64,000 bases of DNA from CAWGJC01 sp965276665 (GTDB taxonomy: Bacteria; Pseudomonadota; Alphaproteobacteria; Acetobacterales; Acetobacteraceae), in assembly GCA_965276665.1 (NCBI GenBank), contig OZ255620.1, positions 3,844,001 to 3,908,000 on the forward strand, read 5' to 3'. Below the pieces are notes generated by a model, which worked only from the letters and a program-made list of their open reading frames with translations, had not been told where the DNA came from and made no database searches. The translations under genes and the position numbers were made by a program. Positions 19,751 to 28,800 of this stretch are shown in pieces. Within the stretch, counting starts at the first letter, position 1. Every line of letters begins with the position of its first letter.

Positions 19751-19897
19751 CTAAGGTGGCGGCCCCGCCATCCCGCCAGGCTTCTCGCCGCGATTGACTT
19801 GGCTGCGACGAATTCTCAAGAACTGCCAAACACCGGCGCCAAGCACGATAATCAATGTCGCCAAGGCGAGAATGGCCAAGAACGGCACGGTTGCCAT
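19751..19897 (-). CDS. Small single-span membrane protein, unknown function
   Basis: This 48-residue minus-strand protein (MATVPFLAILALATLIIVLG...) has one transmembrane helix at about 5-27, then a basic RIRRSQVNRGEKPGG tail that should be cytoplasmic. AGGGAG lies 6 bases before the ATG at 19897, better than for the longer frame. It is the only minus-strand gene between bphP and bchI and is convergent with bphP. Nothing in the sequence reveals its role. The 19662-19750 gap holds only a poor GC hairpin. Confidence 0.55.
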   Translation of the reverse strand: MATVPFLAILALATLIIVLGAGVWQFLRIRRSQVNRGEKPGGMAGPPP

Positions 19898-20034
19898 GCG
19901 CTGCTCCCTGATCGTTGCTGTCCGAACCCCTATTGTCGCATAACGCGCCAGGGCCGCCGGCGGCTCCATCACGATTCACTGTTGCGACTGCTTGACGTAA
20001 GGTAAGCTAGTCACCTGACGTCCCGGAGGACGCG

Positions 20035-21111
20035 ATGGATCTGCCTTCCGCCACCCTCGATGCCCAGCCGTCCACCGACGGGGGCGCCGCGCGGCGGGCG
20101 CAATTTCCCTTCCCGGCCATCGTCGGCCAGGACGAGATGAAGCTCGCGCTTCTCCTTGCCGCGATCGACCCCGCGATCGGCGGCGTCCTCGTGCTGGGGG
20201 ATCGCGGCACCGGCAAATCCACCGTCGTACGCGGCCTCGCCTCCCTCCTGCCGCACATGGCTGTGCTCGCCGCCTGCCCATACCAGTGCGACCCCGCCAA
20301 CGGGCCGGCGCGCTGTGCGGAATGCGGGGCGGAGCGGCGTGGAGAGGCCGCGCGACTCGTGCCCGTGCCGGTGGTCGACCTGCCGCTCGGCGCCACCGAG
20401 GACCGGCTGGTCGGCGCGCTCGATCTCGAAGCGGCGCTGACGCGCGGGGAAAAACTGTTCGAGCCGGGCCTGCTCGCCCGTGCCAATCGCGGCTTCCTCT
20501 ATATCGACGAGGTCAACCTGCTTGAGGACCACCTGGTCGACCTGCTCATCGATGTGGCCGCGTCCGGGGAGAACGTGGTCGAGCGCGAGGGCCTGAGCGT
20601 TCGTCACCCGGCGCGCTTCGTACTGGTCGGCAGCGGCAACCCGGAGGAGGGCGACCTGCGGCCGCAATTGCTCGATCGGTTCGGCCTCTCGGTGGAGGTC
20701 GGCACGCCGCAGGAGATTGCCGATCGCATCGAGATCGTCCGCCGCCGCGACGCCTTCGATCGCGACCCTGCGGGCTTCCTGGCGCGCTGGCGAACGGAGG
20801 AGCTGCTCCTGCGCGACCGCATCGTCGCGGCGCGGCAGCGGCTCGGCGCCATCATTGTGCCGGATGCAGTGCTCGATCAGGCGGCGCGGCTCTGCCTCGC
20901 GCTCCGGACCGACGGGATTCGCGCCGAACTCACGCTGATGCGTGCAGCCCGCGCGGCCGCCGCGCTGGACGGCGCCGACATGGCGGAGCCCGCGCATCTC
21001 TGGCAGGTCGCCTCCGCCGCGCTGCGTCACCGGCTGCGCCGCGACCCGCTCGACGAGGGCGGATCGACGGCGCGCATCGAGCGGGCGATGCGGTCGCTGG
21101 CCACGGCATGA
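20035..21111 (+). CDS. bchI: Magnesium chelatase ATPase subunit BchI
   Basis: BchI is the AAA+ motor of Mg-chelatase. It forms a ring with BchD that powers Mg insertion by BchH. The 358-residue protein has Walker A GDRGTGKS (55-62), Walker B FLYIDEVNLL (about 154-163), GNPEEGDLRPQLLDRFG with the sensor and arginine-finger region, and the CPYQCDP insert typical of bacterial BchI. A strong GGAGG precedes the ATG. The stop overlaps the bchD start. Confidence 0.96.
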   Translation: MDLPSATLDAQPSTDGGAARRAQFPFPAIVGQDEMKLALLLAAIDPAIGGVLVLGDRGTGKSTVVRGLASLLPHMAVLAACPYQCDPANGPARCAECGAERRGEAARLVPVPVVDLPLGATEDRLVGALDLEAALTRGEKLFEPGLLARANRGFLYIDEVNLLEDHLVDLLIDVAASGENVVEREGLSVRHPARFVLVGSGNPEEGDLRPQLLDRFGLSVEVGTPQEIADRIEIVRRRDAFDRDPAGFLARWRTEELLLRDRIVAARQRLGAIIVPDAVLDQAARLCLALRTDGIRAELTLMRAARAAAALDGADMAEPAHLWQVASAALRHRLRRDPLDEGGSTARIERAMRSLATA

Positions 21112-22877
21112 GCGAGGCCGGCGCGCGGCCGGTCCCGGCGGAGATCGCCGTGCGCCGGGCCGATGCCATCGCCGCCATCGGCCTGTTCGCGGTTGATCCG
21201 CCGGGGCTCGGCGGCATCCGGCTGCGCGGCGGCCCTGAGCCGGGCCGCGACGCGGTGCTCGCCCTGACGCGCGATCTGCTCGGCCCGGGCGCGGCTTGGC
21301 GCCGGGTGCCGCCGCAGATCGGCGAGGATCGGCTGCTCGGCGGGCTCGATCTCGCGGCGACCCTGCGGGCCGGGCGGCGCGTCGCGGCGCGCGGCCTGCT
21401 GGCCGAGGCGGATGGCGGGGTCGCGATCCTCGCCATGGCGGAGCGGATCGGCCCTGCCATGGCCGCGCTGCTCGCCGCGGCCCTCGATGGCGGTACGGTG
21501 ACCGTCGCGCGAGGGGGGATTGAGACCTGCCTGCCGGCCCGGATCGGTCTCGTCGCACTGGACGAGGGCGTCGAGGACGAGGCCCCGCCTTCCTGCCTGC
21601 TCGACCGCCTCGCCTTCGCCATCTCCCCGGACTTCGCGACACTGGACGCCGGTGCCGCGCCGACCCGTGCCGCGATCCTGGACGCCCGGAGTAGGCTCGG
21701 CGCGGCTGAGGCATGTCCGGAGGCCGCCGGCTGGCTCTGCGCGGCGGCGCAGGCGCTCGGCATCGCCTCGCTGCGCGCGCCGCTTCTCGCGCTCCGCGCC
21801 GCGCATGCCGCCGCCGCCCTGGCCGGCCGCCGCACCATCGCCGAGGAGGATGCCGCTCTTGCGGCCCGGCTCGTCCTCGCCCCGCGGGCGACCCGGCTGC
21901 CGGCGTCGGCCGATGCCGAGCCCGATCCCGCACCGGCGAAGAACGAAGCCCCGCCCGCGCCATCGGAGCTCGATGGCGGAGCCGAGGAGATATCGGGCAG
22001 CGGCGCCGAGATCGTCCTGCAGGCGGCGCTTGCGGCCCTGCCGCCGGGCCTGCTCGCCGCCCTGGCCGCTTCGCAGGGCCAGCCCGCGCGTAGCCTGCAC
22101 GGCGGCCGCTCGGGACCGCGAACCCGGCCCGGGCGGCGCGGCGTCCCGATCGGGTCACGGCCGGGCGATCCGGGGCGAGGGAGGCTCGACCTGTTCGGCA
22201 CGCTGCGCGCCGCCGCCCCCTGGCAGGCCCTGCGCGGACGCGGCCCGACGGACAGCATCGCCATTCGCCGTGAGGATTTCCGCATTCGGCGTCTGCGCCT
22301 GCCGGCGGAGACCACGACCATCTTCGTGGTCGATGCCTCCGGCTCGGCGGCTGTGCACAGGTTGGCCGAGGCTAAAGGCGCAGTCGAGCTGCTGCTCGCC
22401 GAATGTTATATCCGCCGCGACCGCGTCGCCGTGCTGGCCTTCGGTGGGAGCGGGGCGCGCCTGCTGCTGCCGCCGACCCGCTCGCTGGTACGGGCGAAGC
22501 GCAGCCTCGCCACCCTGCCGGGCGGCGGGGGCACGCCACTCGCCGCTGGCATCGAGGCCGGACTCGCGCTCGCCGGCACGGTTCGCCGCCAGGGCGGCAG
22601 TCCGACCCTGGTCCTGCTTACCGATGGCCGCGCGAATGTTGCTCTTGGCGCGGCGCCGCGCGGCGAGGCGGTGATGCATGCGCTGGCTGCATCGCACCGG
22701 GTCCGCGATGCCGGGCTTGCCGTACTGCTAGTCGATATCGGACCGCGCCCCAGCCTGGCGGCGCGGGAGCTCGGCGCGGCGATGGGTGCCCGCACCGTGC
22801 CGCTCCCAGTGGCCGATGCCGCGGCGCTCGCCCGCATGGTTCGCGCCGCCGCACCTGTCGCGCATCGCGCCGCGTGA
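21108..22877 (+). CDS. bchD: Magnesium chelatase subunit BchD
   Basis: This 589-residue platform subunit has an N-terminal AAA-like domain without a working P-loop, a Pro/acidic linker at about 265-295 (EPDPAPAKNEAPPAPSE), and a C-terminal von Willebrand A domain. The MIDAS motif DASGSA sits at about 409-414. It couples BchI ATPase to BchH. The start overlaps the bchI stop as ATGA, and the bchO start overlaps its own stop. Confidence 0.93.
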   Translation: MSEAGARPVPAEIAVRRADAIAAIGLFAVDPPGLGGIRLRGGPEPGRDAVLALTRDLLGPGAAWRRVPPQIGEDRLLGGLDLAATLRAGRRVAARGLLAEADGGVAILAMAERIGPAMAALLAAALDGGTVTVARGGIETCLPARIGLVALDEGVEDEAPPSCLLDRLAFAISPDFATLDAGAAPTRAAILDARSRLGAAEACPEAAGWLCAAAQALGIASLRAPLLALRAAHAAAALAGRRTIAEEDAALAARLVLAPRATRLPASADAEPDPAPAKNEAPPAPSELDGGAEEISGSGAEIVLQAALAALPPGLLAALAASQGQPARSLHGGRSGPRTRPGRRGVPIGSRPGDPGRGRLDLFGTLRAAAPWQALRGRGPTDSIAIRREDFRIRRLRLPAETTTIFVVDASGSAAVHRLAEAKGAVELLLAECYIRRDRVAVLAFGGSGARLLLPPTRSLVRAKRSLATLPGGGGTPLAAGIEAGLALAGTVRRQGGSPTLVLLTDGRANVALGAAPRGEAVMHALAASHRVRDAGLAVLLVDIGPRPSLAARELGAAMGARTVPLPVADAAALARMVRAAAPVAHRAA

Positions 22878-23761
22878 GCGCCCGGCGAAACGCGCGGGCC
22901 GTCGAGCCAAGCTGGCCCAACCACGCCGCCAGCCGCTTCGTCTCCGCAGGCGGGCTGACCTGGCATGTGCAGATAATGGGCGCGGGGCCGGTGCTGCTGC
23001 TTGCGCACGGGACCGGCGCCGCGACGCATTCCTGGCGCGACCTGGCGCCGGCGCTCGCCGGACATTTCACCGTCGTCGCCCCCGATCTCCCCGGCCATGG
23101 CTTTACCGACGCTGCCAGCGCCGCGCAGCTCTCGCTGCCCGGGATGGCACGCGGCCTTGGTGCGCTGCTGCTGGCCCTGGCGCTACCTCCGGTCGCCCTG
23201 GCCGTCGGCCATTCCGCCGGCGCAGCGGTGCTGGCCCGGCTCTGCCTCGACGGTCGCATCGCGCCGCGCGGCCTGGTCGGCCTCAATCCCGCCCTGCTGG
23301 CGCCCGAAGGGGCCGCCGGGTCGTTTTTCTCCCCACTCGCCCGTCTGCTGGTGCGCCTGCCGATGGTCCCACAGGCCTTCGCATGGCGCGCGGCCGATCC
23401 GTCCGTGGTGAACCGGCTGATCCGCGACACCGGCTCGGTGCTCGATCCGGCCGGGCTCCAGCTCTACCGCAGCCTGGCGACTTCGCCCAAGCACGCGGCA
23501 GCCGCGCTCGGCATGATGGCGAACTGGGACGTCCGGCCGGTGACCCGGGAGCTGCCCCGCCTCGCGCCGGCGCTGCTGCTGCTCGTCGGCGGCAACGACC
23601 GGGCGATTCCCCCCGCCGCCGCCGAGCGGGTGCGCGGGATGGTGCCAGGCGCGCAAATGGTGGTGATGCCGGGGCTCGGCCATCTCGCCCATGAGGAGAA
23701 GCCCGCCGAAACCGCGGCCTTCATCATCGAGTTTGGCCGCTCCCTCGCTGTCCTGGCGTGA
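22874..23761 (+). CDS. bchO: Alpha/beta hydrolase BchO
   Basis: This 295-residue protein of the Mg-chelatase-linked hydrolase family is found after bchD in most purple bacteria. The nucleophile Ser is about S114 in AVGHSAGAAVL. LAHGTGAATHSWRDLAP forms the oxyanion region, and the catalytic His is in GLGHLAHEEKP. The exact reaction in bacteriochlorophyll synthesis is not established in the literature I know. GTG 22874 overlaps the bchD stop as GTGA. The stop overlaps the next gene. Confidence 0.9.
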   Translation: MSARRNARAVEPSWPNHAASRFVSAGGLTWHVQIMGAGPVLLLAHGTGAATHSWRDLAPALAGHFTVVAPDLPGHGFTDAASAAQLSLPGMARGLGALLLALALPPVALAVGHSAGAAVLARLCLDGRIAPRGLVGLNPALLAPEGAAGSFFSPLARLLVRLPMVPQAFAWRAADPSVVNRLIRDTGSVLDPAGLQLYRSLATSPKHAAAALGMMANWDVRPVTRELPRLAPALLLLVGGNDRAIPPAAAERVRGMVPGAQMVVMPGLGHLAHEEKPAETAAFIIEFGRSLAVLA

Positions 23762-25050
23762 TGACCGCCACGGGCTTGCTGCCGGCCGACCACCCGCAGC
23801 GGATCGCGCTCAATGACGAGGTGCATGCGCGGCCGAGCCAACCGCTCACCGCGCCCGCCCGCCTCTCCTGCCTTGCGCTGCTCGGCGACGCGGCGGAGCG
23901 CGACGCGGCCTGGGCCTCCGTCCGCGCCCTCGCCGATGCGGCCGGCATCCCGTCGCCCGCCGGCCCGGTCAGCCATTTCGTCGCCGATTTCCACCGCTTC
24001 CATCTCAAATGGGAGCGGCACACCGAATTCGTCCGCTGCACCGTCTCGGCTCCGGCGGGCGCAACGCTCGACCCCTTCGCCGAGCCCGCTCTCGCCCTGC
24101 TGCCCGCAGGCTGGGCGCGATCCCTGCCCGGGCAGCTCCTGGTCGCCGCCAACGTGGCGGTGCTGCCGGCACCCGGCGCTGACCTGGATCGCGCCCTGGC
24201 GCCCCATGCCGGCAACCCGCCGGTCGGCGCCCGGATCGGCGGGGGCGCCGCCATCGCGCTCACCGATTTCCGCATCCACCCCGACGGGCTGAGTCGCATC
24301 CTGGTGCTCGACCGCGCCGCCGTCCCCTGGCAGACCGGCGCGTTGGTCCAACTCCTGCTCGACCTCGAGACCTACCGCATGCTCGCGCTGCTCGCCCTGC
24401 CGGTGGCGCAGGAGCTCGCGCCGCGCATCGCCCGCGACGAGGCCGAACTCGCCGGGATCAGCGCCGCGATGGTCGGCGCGGTGACCGCCGAGGATGCCGC
24501 GCTGCTCGACCGGCTGACCCGGCTGGCCGCCGCGATCGCCACGCGGCGCGCCGCCAGCCTTTACCGTTTCGCCGCCGCCGCCGCCTACGATGCGCTGGTC
24601 GAGCAGCGCATCCGCGACCTCCGCGAGGAGCGGCTCGAGGGCCTGCAGACCCTGCGCGAATTCATCGAGCGGCGGCTCGCCCCGGCGATGGGCACCTGCC
24701 GCTCCGTCGCAGGCCGGCAGGATTTCCTCTCCCGTCGCGTCGCCGAGGCGACCGAGCTGCTGGCGACCCGTGTCGGCGTGAGCCAGGAGCGGCAGAACCA
24801 GGATGTGCTCGTCACCATGAACCGCCGGGTCCACATGCAGATCCGGCTGCAGACCACGGTGGAGGGCCTGTCGGTCGCCGCCATCACCTATTACGTGGTC
24901 GGGCTGGTCGGCCACGTGGCCGAGGGGCTGGAGGCGGCAGGCGCTTGGGTGCAGCCCGGCATCGCGATGGCGGTGAGCATCCCGGTGGTGGCGCTCCTCG
25001 TCGCCTGGAGCCTGCGCCGCATCCGCCGCCGCGTCGCGCGGTCCGAGTGA
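23761..25050 (+). CDS. DUF3422 family membrane-anchored protein
   Basis: This 429-residue protein opens with LNDEVHARPSQPLTAPARLS, the hallmark of DUF3422, and carries HFVADFHRFHLKWERHTEFV. The middle is mostly helical and Ala/Glu/Arg-rich. Two transmembrane helices lie near the C-terminus (about 365-385 and 396-416), followed by a basic tail. It is fused to the bchIDO run by a TGATG overlap (a GTG at 23758 is an alternative start). Function is unknown. Genes of this family occur inside other alphaproteobacterial photosynthesis clusters as far as I recall, which suggests a membrane or assembly role. Confidence 0.82.
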   Translation: MTATGLLPADHPQRIALNDEVHARPSQPLTAPARLSCLALLGDAAERDAAWASVRALADAAGIPSPAGPVSHFVADFHRFHLKWERHTEFVRCTVSAPAGATLDPFAEPALALLPAGWARSLPGQLLVAANVAVLPAPGADLDRALAPHAGNPPVGARIGGGAAIALTDFRIHPDGLSRILVLDRAAVPWQTGALVQLLLDLETYRMLALLALPVAQELAPRIARDEAELAGISAAMVGAVTAEDAALLDRLTRLAAAIATRRAASLYRFAAAAAYDALVEQRIRDLREERLEGLQTLREFIERRLAPAMGTCRSVAGRQDFLSRRVAEATELLATRVGVSQERQNQDVLVTMNRRVHMQIRLQTTVEGLSVAAITYYVVGLVGHVAEGLEAAGAWVQPGIAMAVSIPVVALLVAWSLRRIRRRVARSE

Positions 25051-25051
25051 C

Positions 25052-25315
25052 ATGGCGGCGCTGGTCGGCAGCGGGCGGATCGTTGATCTCATCCTGCTGC
25101 TGGTCGTGGCGGAGGCAGCCGGCCTCTGCGCCTGGAGCCGCCTGCGCGGCAGCGGCCCGCGCCAGACGGCGCTGCTCGCCAACATGGCATCGGGGGCCTG
25201 CCTGCTGCTCGCCCTGCGGGCCGGGCTCGGCGGCGCAGACTGGCCGTGGATCGCCGCCGCGCTGCTCGGGGCGCTCGTCGCGCATCTCATCGATCTGCGC
25301 CTGCGCTGGCGATAG
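25052..25315 (+). CDS. Small hydrophobic membrane protein after the DUF3422 gene
   Basis: This 87-residue protein is almost wholly hydrophobic with about three membrane spans and a basic C-terminus (IDLRLRWR). It starts 1 base after the DUF3422 stop and is the last gene before the crtI promoter region. I do not recognise the family. The close coupling suggests it works with the DUF3422 protein in the membrane. Confidence 0.65.
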   Translation: MAALVGSGRIVDLILLLVVAEAAGLCAWSRLRGSGPRQTALLANMASGACLLLALRAGLGGADWPWIAAALLGALVAHLIDLRLRWR

Positions 25316-25329
25316 AGGCTGGCGCGGTA

Positions 25330-25347
25330 CGTCAATCAAGGGTTACA
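25330..25347. promoter_or_regulatory. Candidate PpsR operator upstream of crtI
   Basis: CGT-N12-ACA is one mismatch from TGT-N12-ACA. It sits in the 42-bp gap before crtI, ending 10 bases before the start codon, so it would overlap the translation start region and any promoter here. Support rests on similarity to the sites before bchC and crtE. Confidence 0.45.
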
Positions 25348-25357
25348 CTCTCTATCG

Positions 25358-26893
25358 ATGTTCAGGTTGACAGTCGCCGCGCGGACCTCCAGGTCCGGCG
25401 CGAAGGGGAGCGGGAACCGCGCCGTCGTGATCGGCAGCGGCTTCGGCGGGCTCGCCGCCGCCATCCGGCTCGGCGCGCGCGGCTACCGCGTCACCGTGCT
25501 CGAACGATTGGAACAGCCCGGCGGGCGGGCGCGCGTTCATCGTCAGGACGGCTTCACCTTCGATGCCGGCCCGACGATCATCACCGCGCCCTTTCTGCTC
25601 GACGAGCTCTGGAAAATTTGCGGAAGACGCCTCGAAGATGATGTCGAGCTCCGCCCGCTCGACCCATTCTACCGCATCCGCTTCGCCGACGGCAGCAGCT
25701 TCGACGTGAGCGGCGACGCCGCGGCGATGCGGCGCGAGATCGCCCGGCTCGCGCCGGCGGATCTCGCCGGGTACGAGCGCTTCATGGCGCGCAGCGAGGC
25801 GATCTACCGCATCGGCTTCGAGCGCCTCGGCAACGTGCCGTTCAGCCGCTGGACCGACATGGCGCGCATCCTTCCCGACCTTCTCCGCCTCGGCGCCTGG
25901 CGCAGCGTGCACGGCCTGGTCGCGCGCCATATCGCCGATCCGCGGCTGCGCACGGTGCTGAGCTTCCATCCCCTGCTGATCGGCGGCAATCCGTTCGGCG
26001 CAACCTCGATCTATGCGCTCATCGCCTTTCTCGAGCGGCAATGGGGCGTGCATTTCGCCATGGGCGGCACGCACCGGATCGTGCAAGGGATGGCCGGGCT
26101 GATCGCCGCGCAGGGCGGCACGCTCCGCTGCAACGCCGAGGTGCGCGAGATCGTGGTGCGGCGCGGCGTCGCGCGCGGCGTTCGCCTCGCCTGCGGCGAG
26201 ACGATCGCCGCCGACATCACCGTCTCCAACGCCGATTCCGCCTGGACCTACCGCCATCTCGTGGCGCCCGAGCATCGCCGCCGCTGGAGCGACCGGCGGA
26301 TCGAGCGCGCGCGCTACTCGATGGGATTGTTCGTCTGGTATTTCGGCACACGCCGCCGCTATCCCGATGTCGCGCACCACACCATCCTGCTCGGTCCCCG
26401 CTACCGCGCCCTGCTGCGCGACATCTTCCGCCGGCATCGGCTGGCCGAGGATTTCAGCCTCTATCTGCACCGCCCGACGGCGACGGATCCGTCGCTCGCG
26501 CCGCCCGGCTGCGACAGCTTCTACGTGCTGTCGCCGGTGCCGCATCTCGGCGGCGATACCGACTGGGCGGCCGCCGCGGAGCCGTACTGCAGGATGCTGG
26601 CGCGCGCGCTCGCCGATTCGGTGCTGCCCGGCCTCGAGAGCGCGATCGCCACGTCCCGCGTCACGACGCCGCTGCACTTCCAGGAGGAGCTGCTTTCCTT
26701 CCGGGGCGCCGGCTTCGGGCTGGAGCCGGTGCTGACGCAGAGCGCGTGGTTCCGCCCACATAATCGGAGCGAGGACGTGAAGAATCTCTATCTAGTCGGC
26801 GCCGGCACGCATCCCGGCGCGGGACTGCCCGGCGTGCTCTCCTCCGCGCGCATCCTCGACCGCGTCGTGCCCGATCCGGTGCTGCATGGCTGA
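25358..26893 (+). CDS. crtI: Phytoene desaturase CrtI
   Basis: This 511-residue FAD flavoprotein desaturates phytoene stepwise to neurosporene or lycopene. The FAD motif is VVIGSGFGGLAAAIRLGARG (about 23-42), followed by ERLEQPGGRA and DAGPTIITAPF. The C-terminal LVGAGTHPGAGLPGVLSSAR is typical of CrtI/CrtD. ATG 25358 is the only good start, although it leaves about 20 extra residues before the FAD motif. The last 8 bases overlap crtB, and the two genes form the usual crtIB pair. Confidence 0.94.
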   Translation: MFRLTVAARTSRSGAKGSGNRAVVIGSGFGGLAAAIRLGARGYRVTVLERLEQPGGRARVHRQDGFTFDAGPTIITAPFLLDELWKICGRRLEDDVELRPLDPFYRIRFADGSSFDVSGDAAAMRREIARLAPADLAGYERFMARSEAIYRIGFERLGNVPFSRWTDMARILPDLLRLGAWRSVHGLVARHIADPRLRTVLSFHPLLIGGNPFGATSIYALIAFLERQWGVHFAMGGTHRIVQGMAGLIAAQGGTLRCNAEVREIVVRRGVARGVRLACGETIAADITVSNADSAWTYRHLVAPEHRRRWSDRRIERARYSMGLFVWYFGTRRRYPDVAHHTILLGPRYRALLRDIFRRHRLAEDFSLYLHRPTATDPSLAPPGCDSFYVLSPVPHLGGDTDWAAAAEPYCRMLARALADSVLPGLESAIATSRVTTPLHFQEELLSFRGAGFGLEPVLTQSAWFRPHNRSEDVKNLYLVGAGTHPGAGLPGVLSSARILDRVVPDPVLHG

Positions 26894-27827
26894 GGCCGAT
26901 CTCGCGGCCTGCCGCCGGCTGCTCCGCGGCGGCTCGCGCAGCTTCCACGCCGCGTCCCTGCTGCTGCCGGCGCGCGTGCGCGCGCCGGCGAGCGCGCTCT
27001 ACGCCTTCTGCCGCATTGCCGACGACGCCATCGATCTCGCGACGACGCGGGAGCAGCGGGAGGCGCGGCTCGCGGAACTGCACGACCGGCTGCGCCTTGC
27101 CGCCAGCGGCGATCCGGCGGACGGGGCGATCGATCGCGCGCTGGCGCAGGCGATGTCCGACCACGCGATTCCCGTCGCGCTGTTCGAATCGCTGCTCGAG
27201 GGCCTGCAATGGGATGCCGAAGGGCGGCGCTTCGCGGATCTCGACGCGCTGCGCGCCTATGCGGCGCGCGTTGCCGGCACGGTCGGCATGATGATGGCGA
27301 CGGTGATGGGCGTGCGCGACGAGGCCATGCTGGCCTGCGCGGCCGATCTCGGCATCGCCATGCAGTTCACCAACATCGCCCGCGATGTCGGCGAGGATGC
27401 GCGCGCCGGGCGTCTCTATCTGCCGCTCGCCTGGCTGCGCGCGGCCGGCATCGATGAAGAGGCCTGGCTTGCGGCGCCGCTTCACGATCCGGCTCTCGCC
27501 GGCGTCGTCGCGCGCCTGCTGCGGGAGGCGGCAGCGCTCTACCGCCGTGCGGATGCCGCAATCGCGCTGCTGCCGCCGGATTGCCGCCGCGCCATCCGCG
27601 CGGCGCGCTGCCTCTACGCCGCGATCGGCGACGAGATCGCGCGAGCCGGCTTCGATTCCGTCAGCCGGCGCGCCGTGGTTCCGGCGCCGCGCAAGCTCCG
27701 GCTGATGCTCGACGCGCTGCGCGAGCAGCCTGCCGTCCTGCACCGGATCGAGGCGCGCCTGCTCTGGCTCATCGACCTCTTCGAGCGCCTCGCGCAGCGC
27801 GATACGCTCGGCCGGAGCGCGCCGTGA
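26886..27827 (+). CDS. crtB: Phytoene synthase CrtB
   Basis: This 313-residue prenyl transferase makes phytoene by joining two geranylgeranyl diphosphates head to head. Both Asp-rich Mg-binding motifs are present: RIADDAIDLA and FTNIARDVGEDARAGRLYLP. SRSFHAASLLLP is the family opening. It is translationally coupled to crtI. Confidence 0.94.
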   Translation: MAEADLAACRRLLRGGSRSFHAASLLLPARVRAPASALYAFCRIADDAIDLATTREQREARLAELHDRLRLAASGDPADGAIDRALAQAMSDHAIPVALFESLLEGLQWDAEGRRFADLDALRAYAARVAGTVGMMMATVMGVRDEAMLACAADLGIAMQFTNIARDVGEDARAGRLYLPLAWLRAAGIDEEAWLAAPLHDPALAGVVARLLREAAALYRRADAAIALLPPDCRRAIRAARCLYAAIGDEIARAGFDSVSRRAVVPAPRKLRLMLDALREQPAVLHRIEARLLWLIDLFERLAQRDTLGRSAP

Positions 27828-27828
27828 G

Positions 27829-27966
27829 ATGGGGCGCTGGGAATGGATCATCGTCCTGGTGGTCGTGGTCGCCGCGCTGATCGCGGAGCTGATCTCGGTG
27901 CGCCGGTCCATCGCGCGCGCGAAGCGCGGCGGTTCAGAACCAGCGCCGCGGAATCCGGAACGGTAG
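27829..27966 (+). CDS. Very small membrane protein between crtB and crtC
   Basis: This 45-residue protein (MGRWEWIIVLVVVVAALIAE...) has one transmembrane helix at about 5-24 and a strongly basic tail (RRSIARAKRGG). It starts 1 base after the crtB stop. Its 3' end overlaps the 3' end of crtC on the other strand by 33 bp. The single-span, positive-inside layout resembles LH or assembly-type micropeptides, but there is no Trp/His LH signature after the helix. Function is unknown. Confidence 0.55.
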   Translation: MGRWEWIIVLVVVVAALIAELISVRRSIARAKRGGSEPAPRNPER

Positions 27967-28800
27967 CATCGCCTGCACCCAGGGCGCGCGGAACCGGTCG
28001 AGCGACAGGCTCTCATGCATCGCGTCCACGCGCTCGCTGAACAGCCGCGTGCTGATCAGCGAGCGTGCGTAGAACGGCGCATCCTCGAGCGTGCGGATGA
28101 TCGCCGCGCCGTCCTCGCTCCGCGTCGCGCGCGGCACCCGCCAGAGCGTGCGCGGAAGCGTGCAGGGCGGGGGCGGCGCGAATTGCGTGACGGCGCCGTG
28201 CCCATCGAAGTGGAAAGCCACGGGCGGCGGCGACGGCCCGTCACGCGGCGTCACCTCGTAGAGCACGGCCGCGCCGTCCTGCAGCCGGGCGCAGGACCAA
28301 TCCCAGCGCAGGAAGTCGCGTTCGAGCGGCGCGTCACCGTCATTGCTGTCGAGATAGCCGCGGCCGGACCAGCGCAGCGCCGGCGAGGACAGCGCAACCT
28401 CGACCCGTGCGACCGGCGCGAGCGGCGACCAGCGATGCTGGCCGGCGGCATCGAGCGACACGGGATGCCCGGGCAGCGCCGCCGGACGCACGCGCACGAC
28501 GCCACGGATGCGCGACGGGATCGGCGCGGTGATCTCCTCGATGCGGATTTCGAGAACATTGCTGTCCCAGCAGAGCGCGCTCGGGCCGATGGCGAGGCAG
28601 TCCCGCGTGCGCCGCAGCGCGCCCGCGTCGCGCTCGGTCAGCGCCCATCGTTTGCCGCCACGCCGGTAGAGCGCGACGTTGAGCGCGCAATGCCGCGCCG
28701 GATCGGTCGGTCCGCGCCGGCGCGCCCAGGCGTAATAGGGCGAGAATACGCTGCCGATGAAGGCGATCAGGGTGATCGCCTCCGTGCCGTCATCGCTCAC
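27934..28800 (-). CDS. crtC: Acyclic carotenoid 1,2-hydratase CrtC
   Basis: CrtC adds water to the terminal double bond of neurosporene, lycopene or their derivatives on the spirilloxanthin route. The sequence ITLIAFIGSVFSPYYAWARR, the NVALYR block and the C-terminal RTLEDAPFYARSLI...DAMHESLSLDRF fit the family. GTG 28800 overlaps the crtD stop as GTGA and gives 288 residues, close to short family members. However, the same frame runs open upstream and reads PRFDRPVSHDGYAWWYVDAV, which looks like the N-terminus of longer CrtC proteins, yet no start codon precedes it. The true N-terminus is therefore unsure. Confidence 0.85.
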   Translation of the reverse strand: MSDDGTEAITLIAFIGSVFSPYYAWARRRGPTDPARHCALNVALYRRGGKRWALTERDAGALRRTRDCLAIGPSALCWDSNVLEIRIEEITAPIPSRIRGVVRVRPAALPGHPVSLDAAGQHRWSPLAPVARVEVALSSPALRWSGRGYLDSNDGDAPLERDFLRWDWSCARLQDGAAVLYEVTPRDGPSPPPVAFHFDGHGAVTQFAPPPPCTLPRTLWRVPRATRSEDGAAIIRTLEDAPFYARSLISTRLFSERVDAMHESLSLDRFRAPWVQAMLPFRIPRRWF

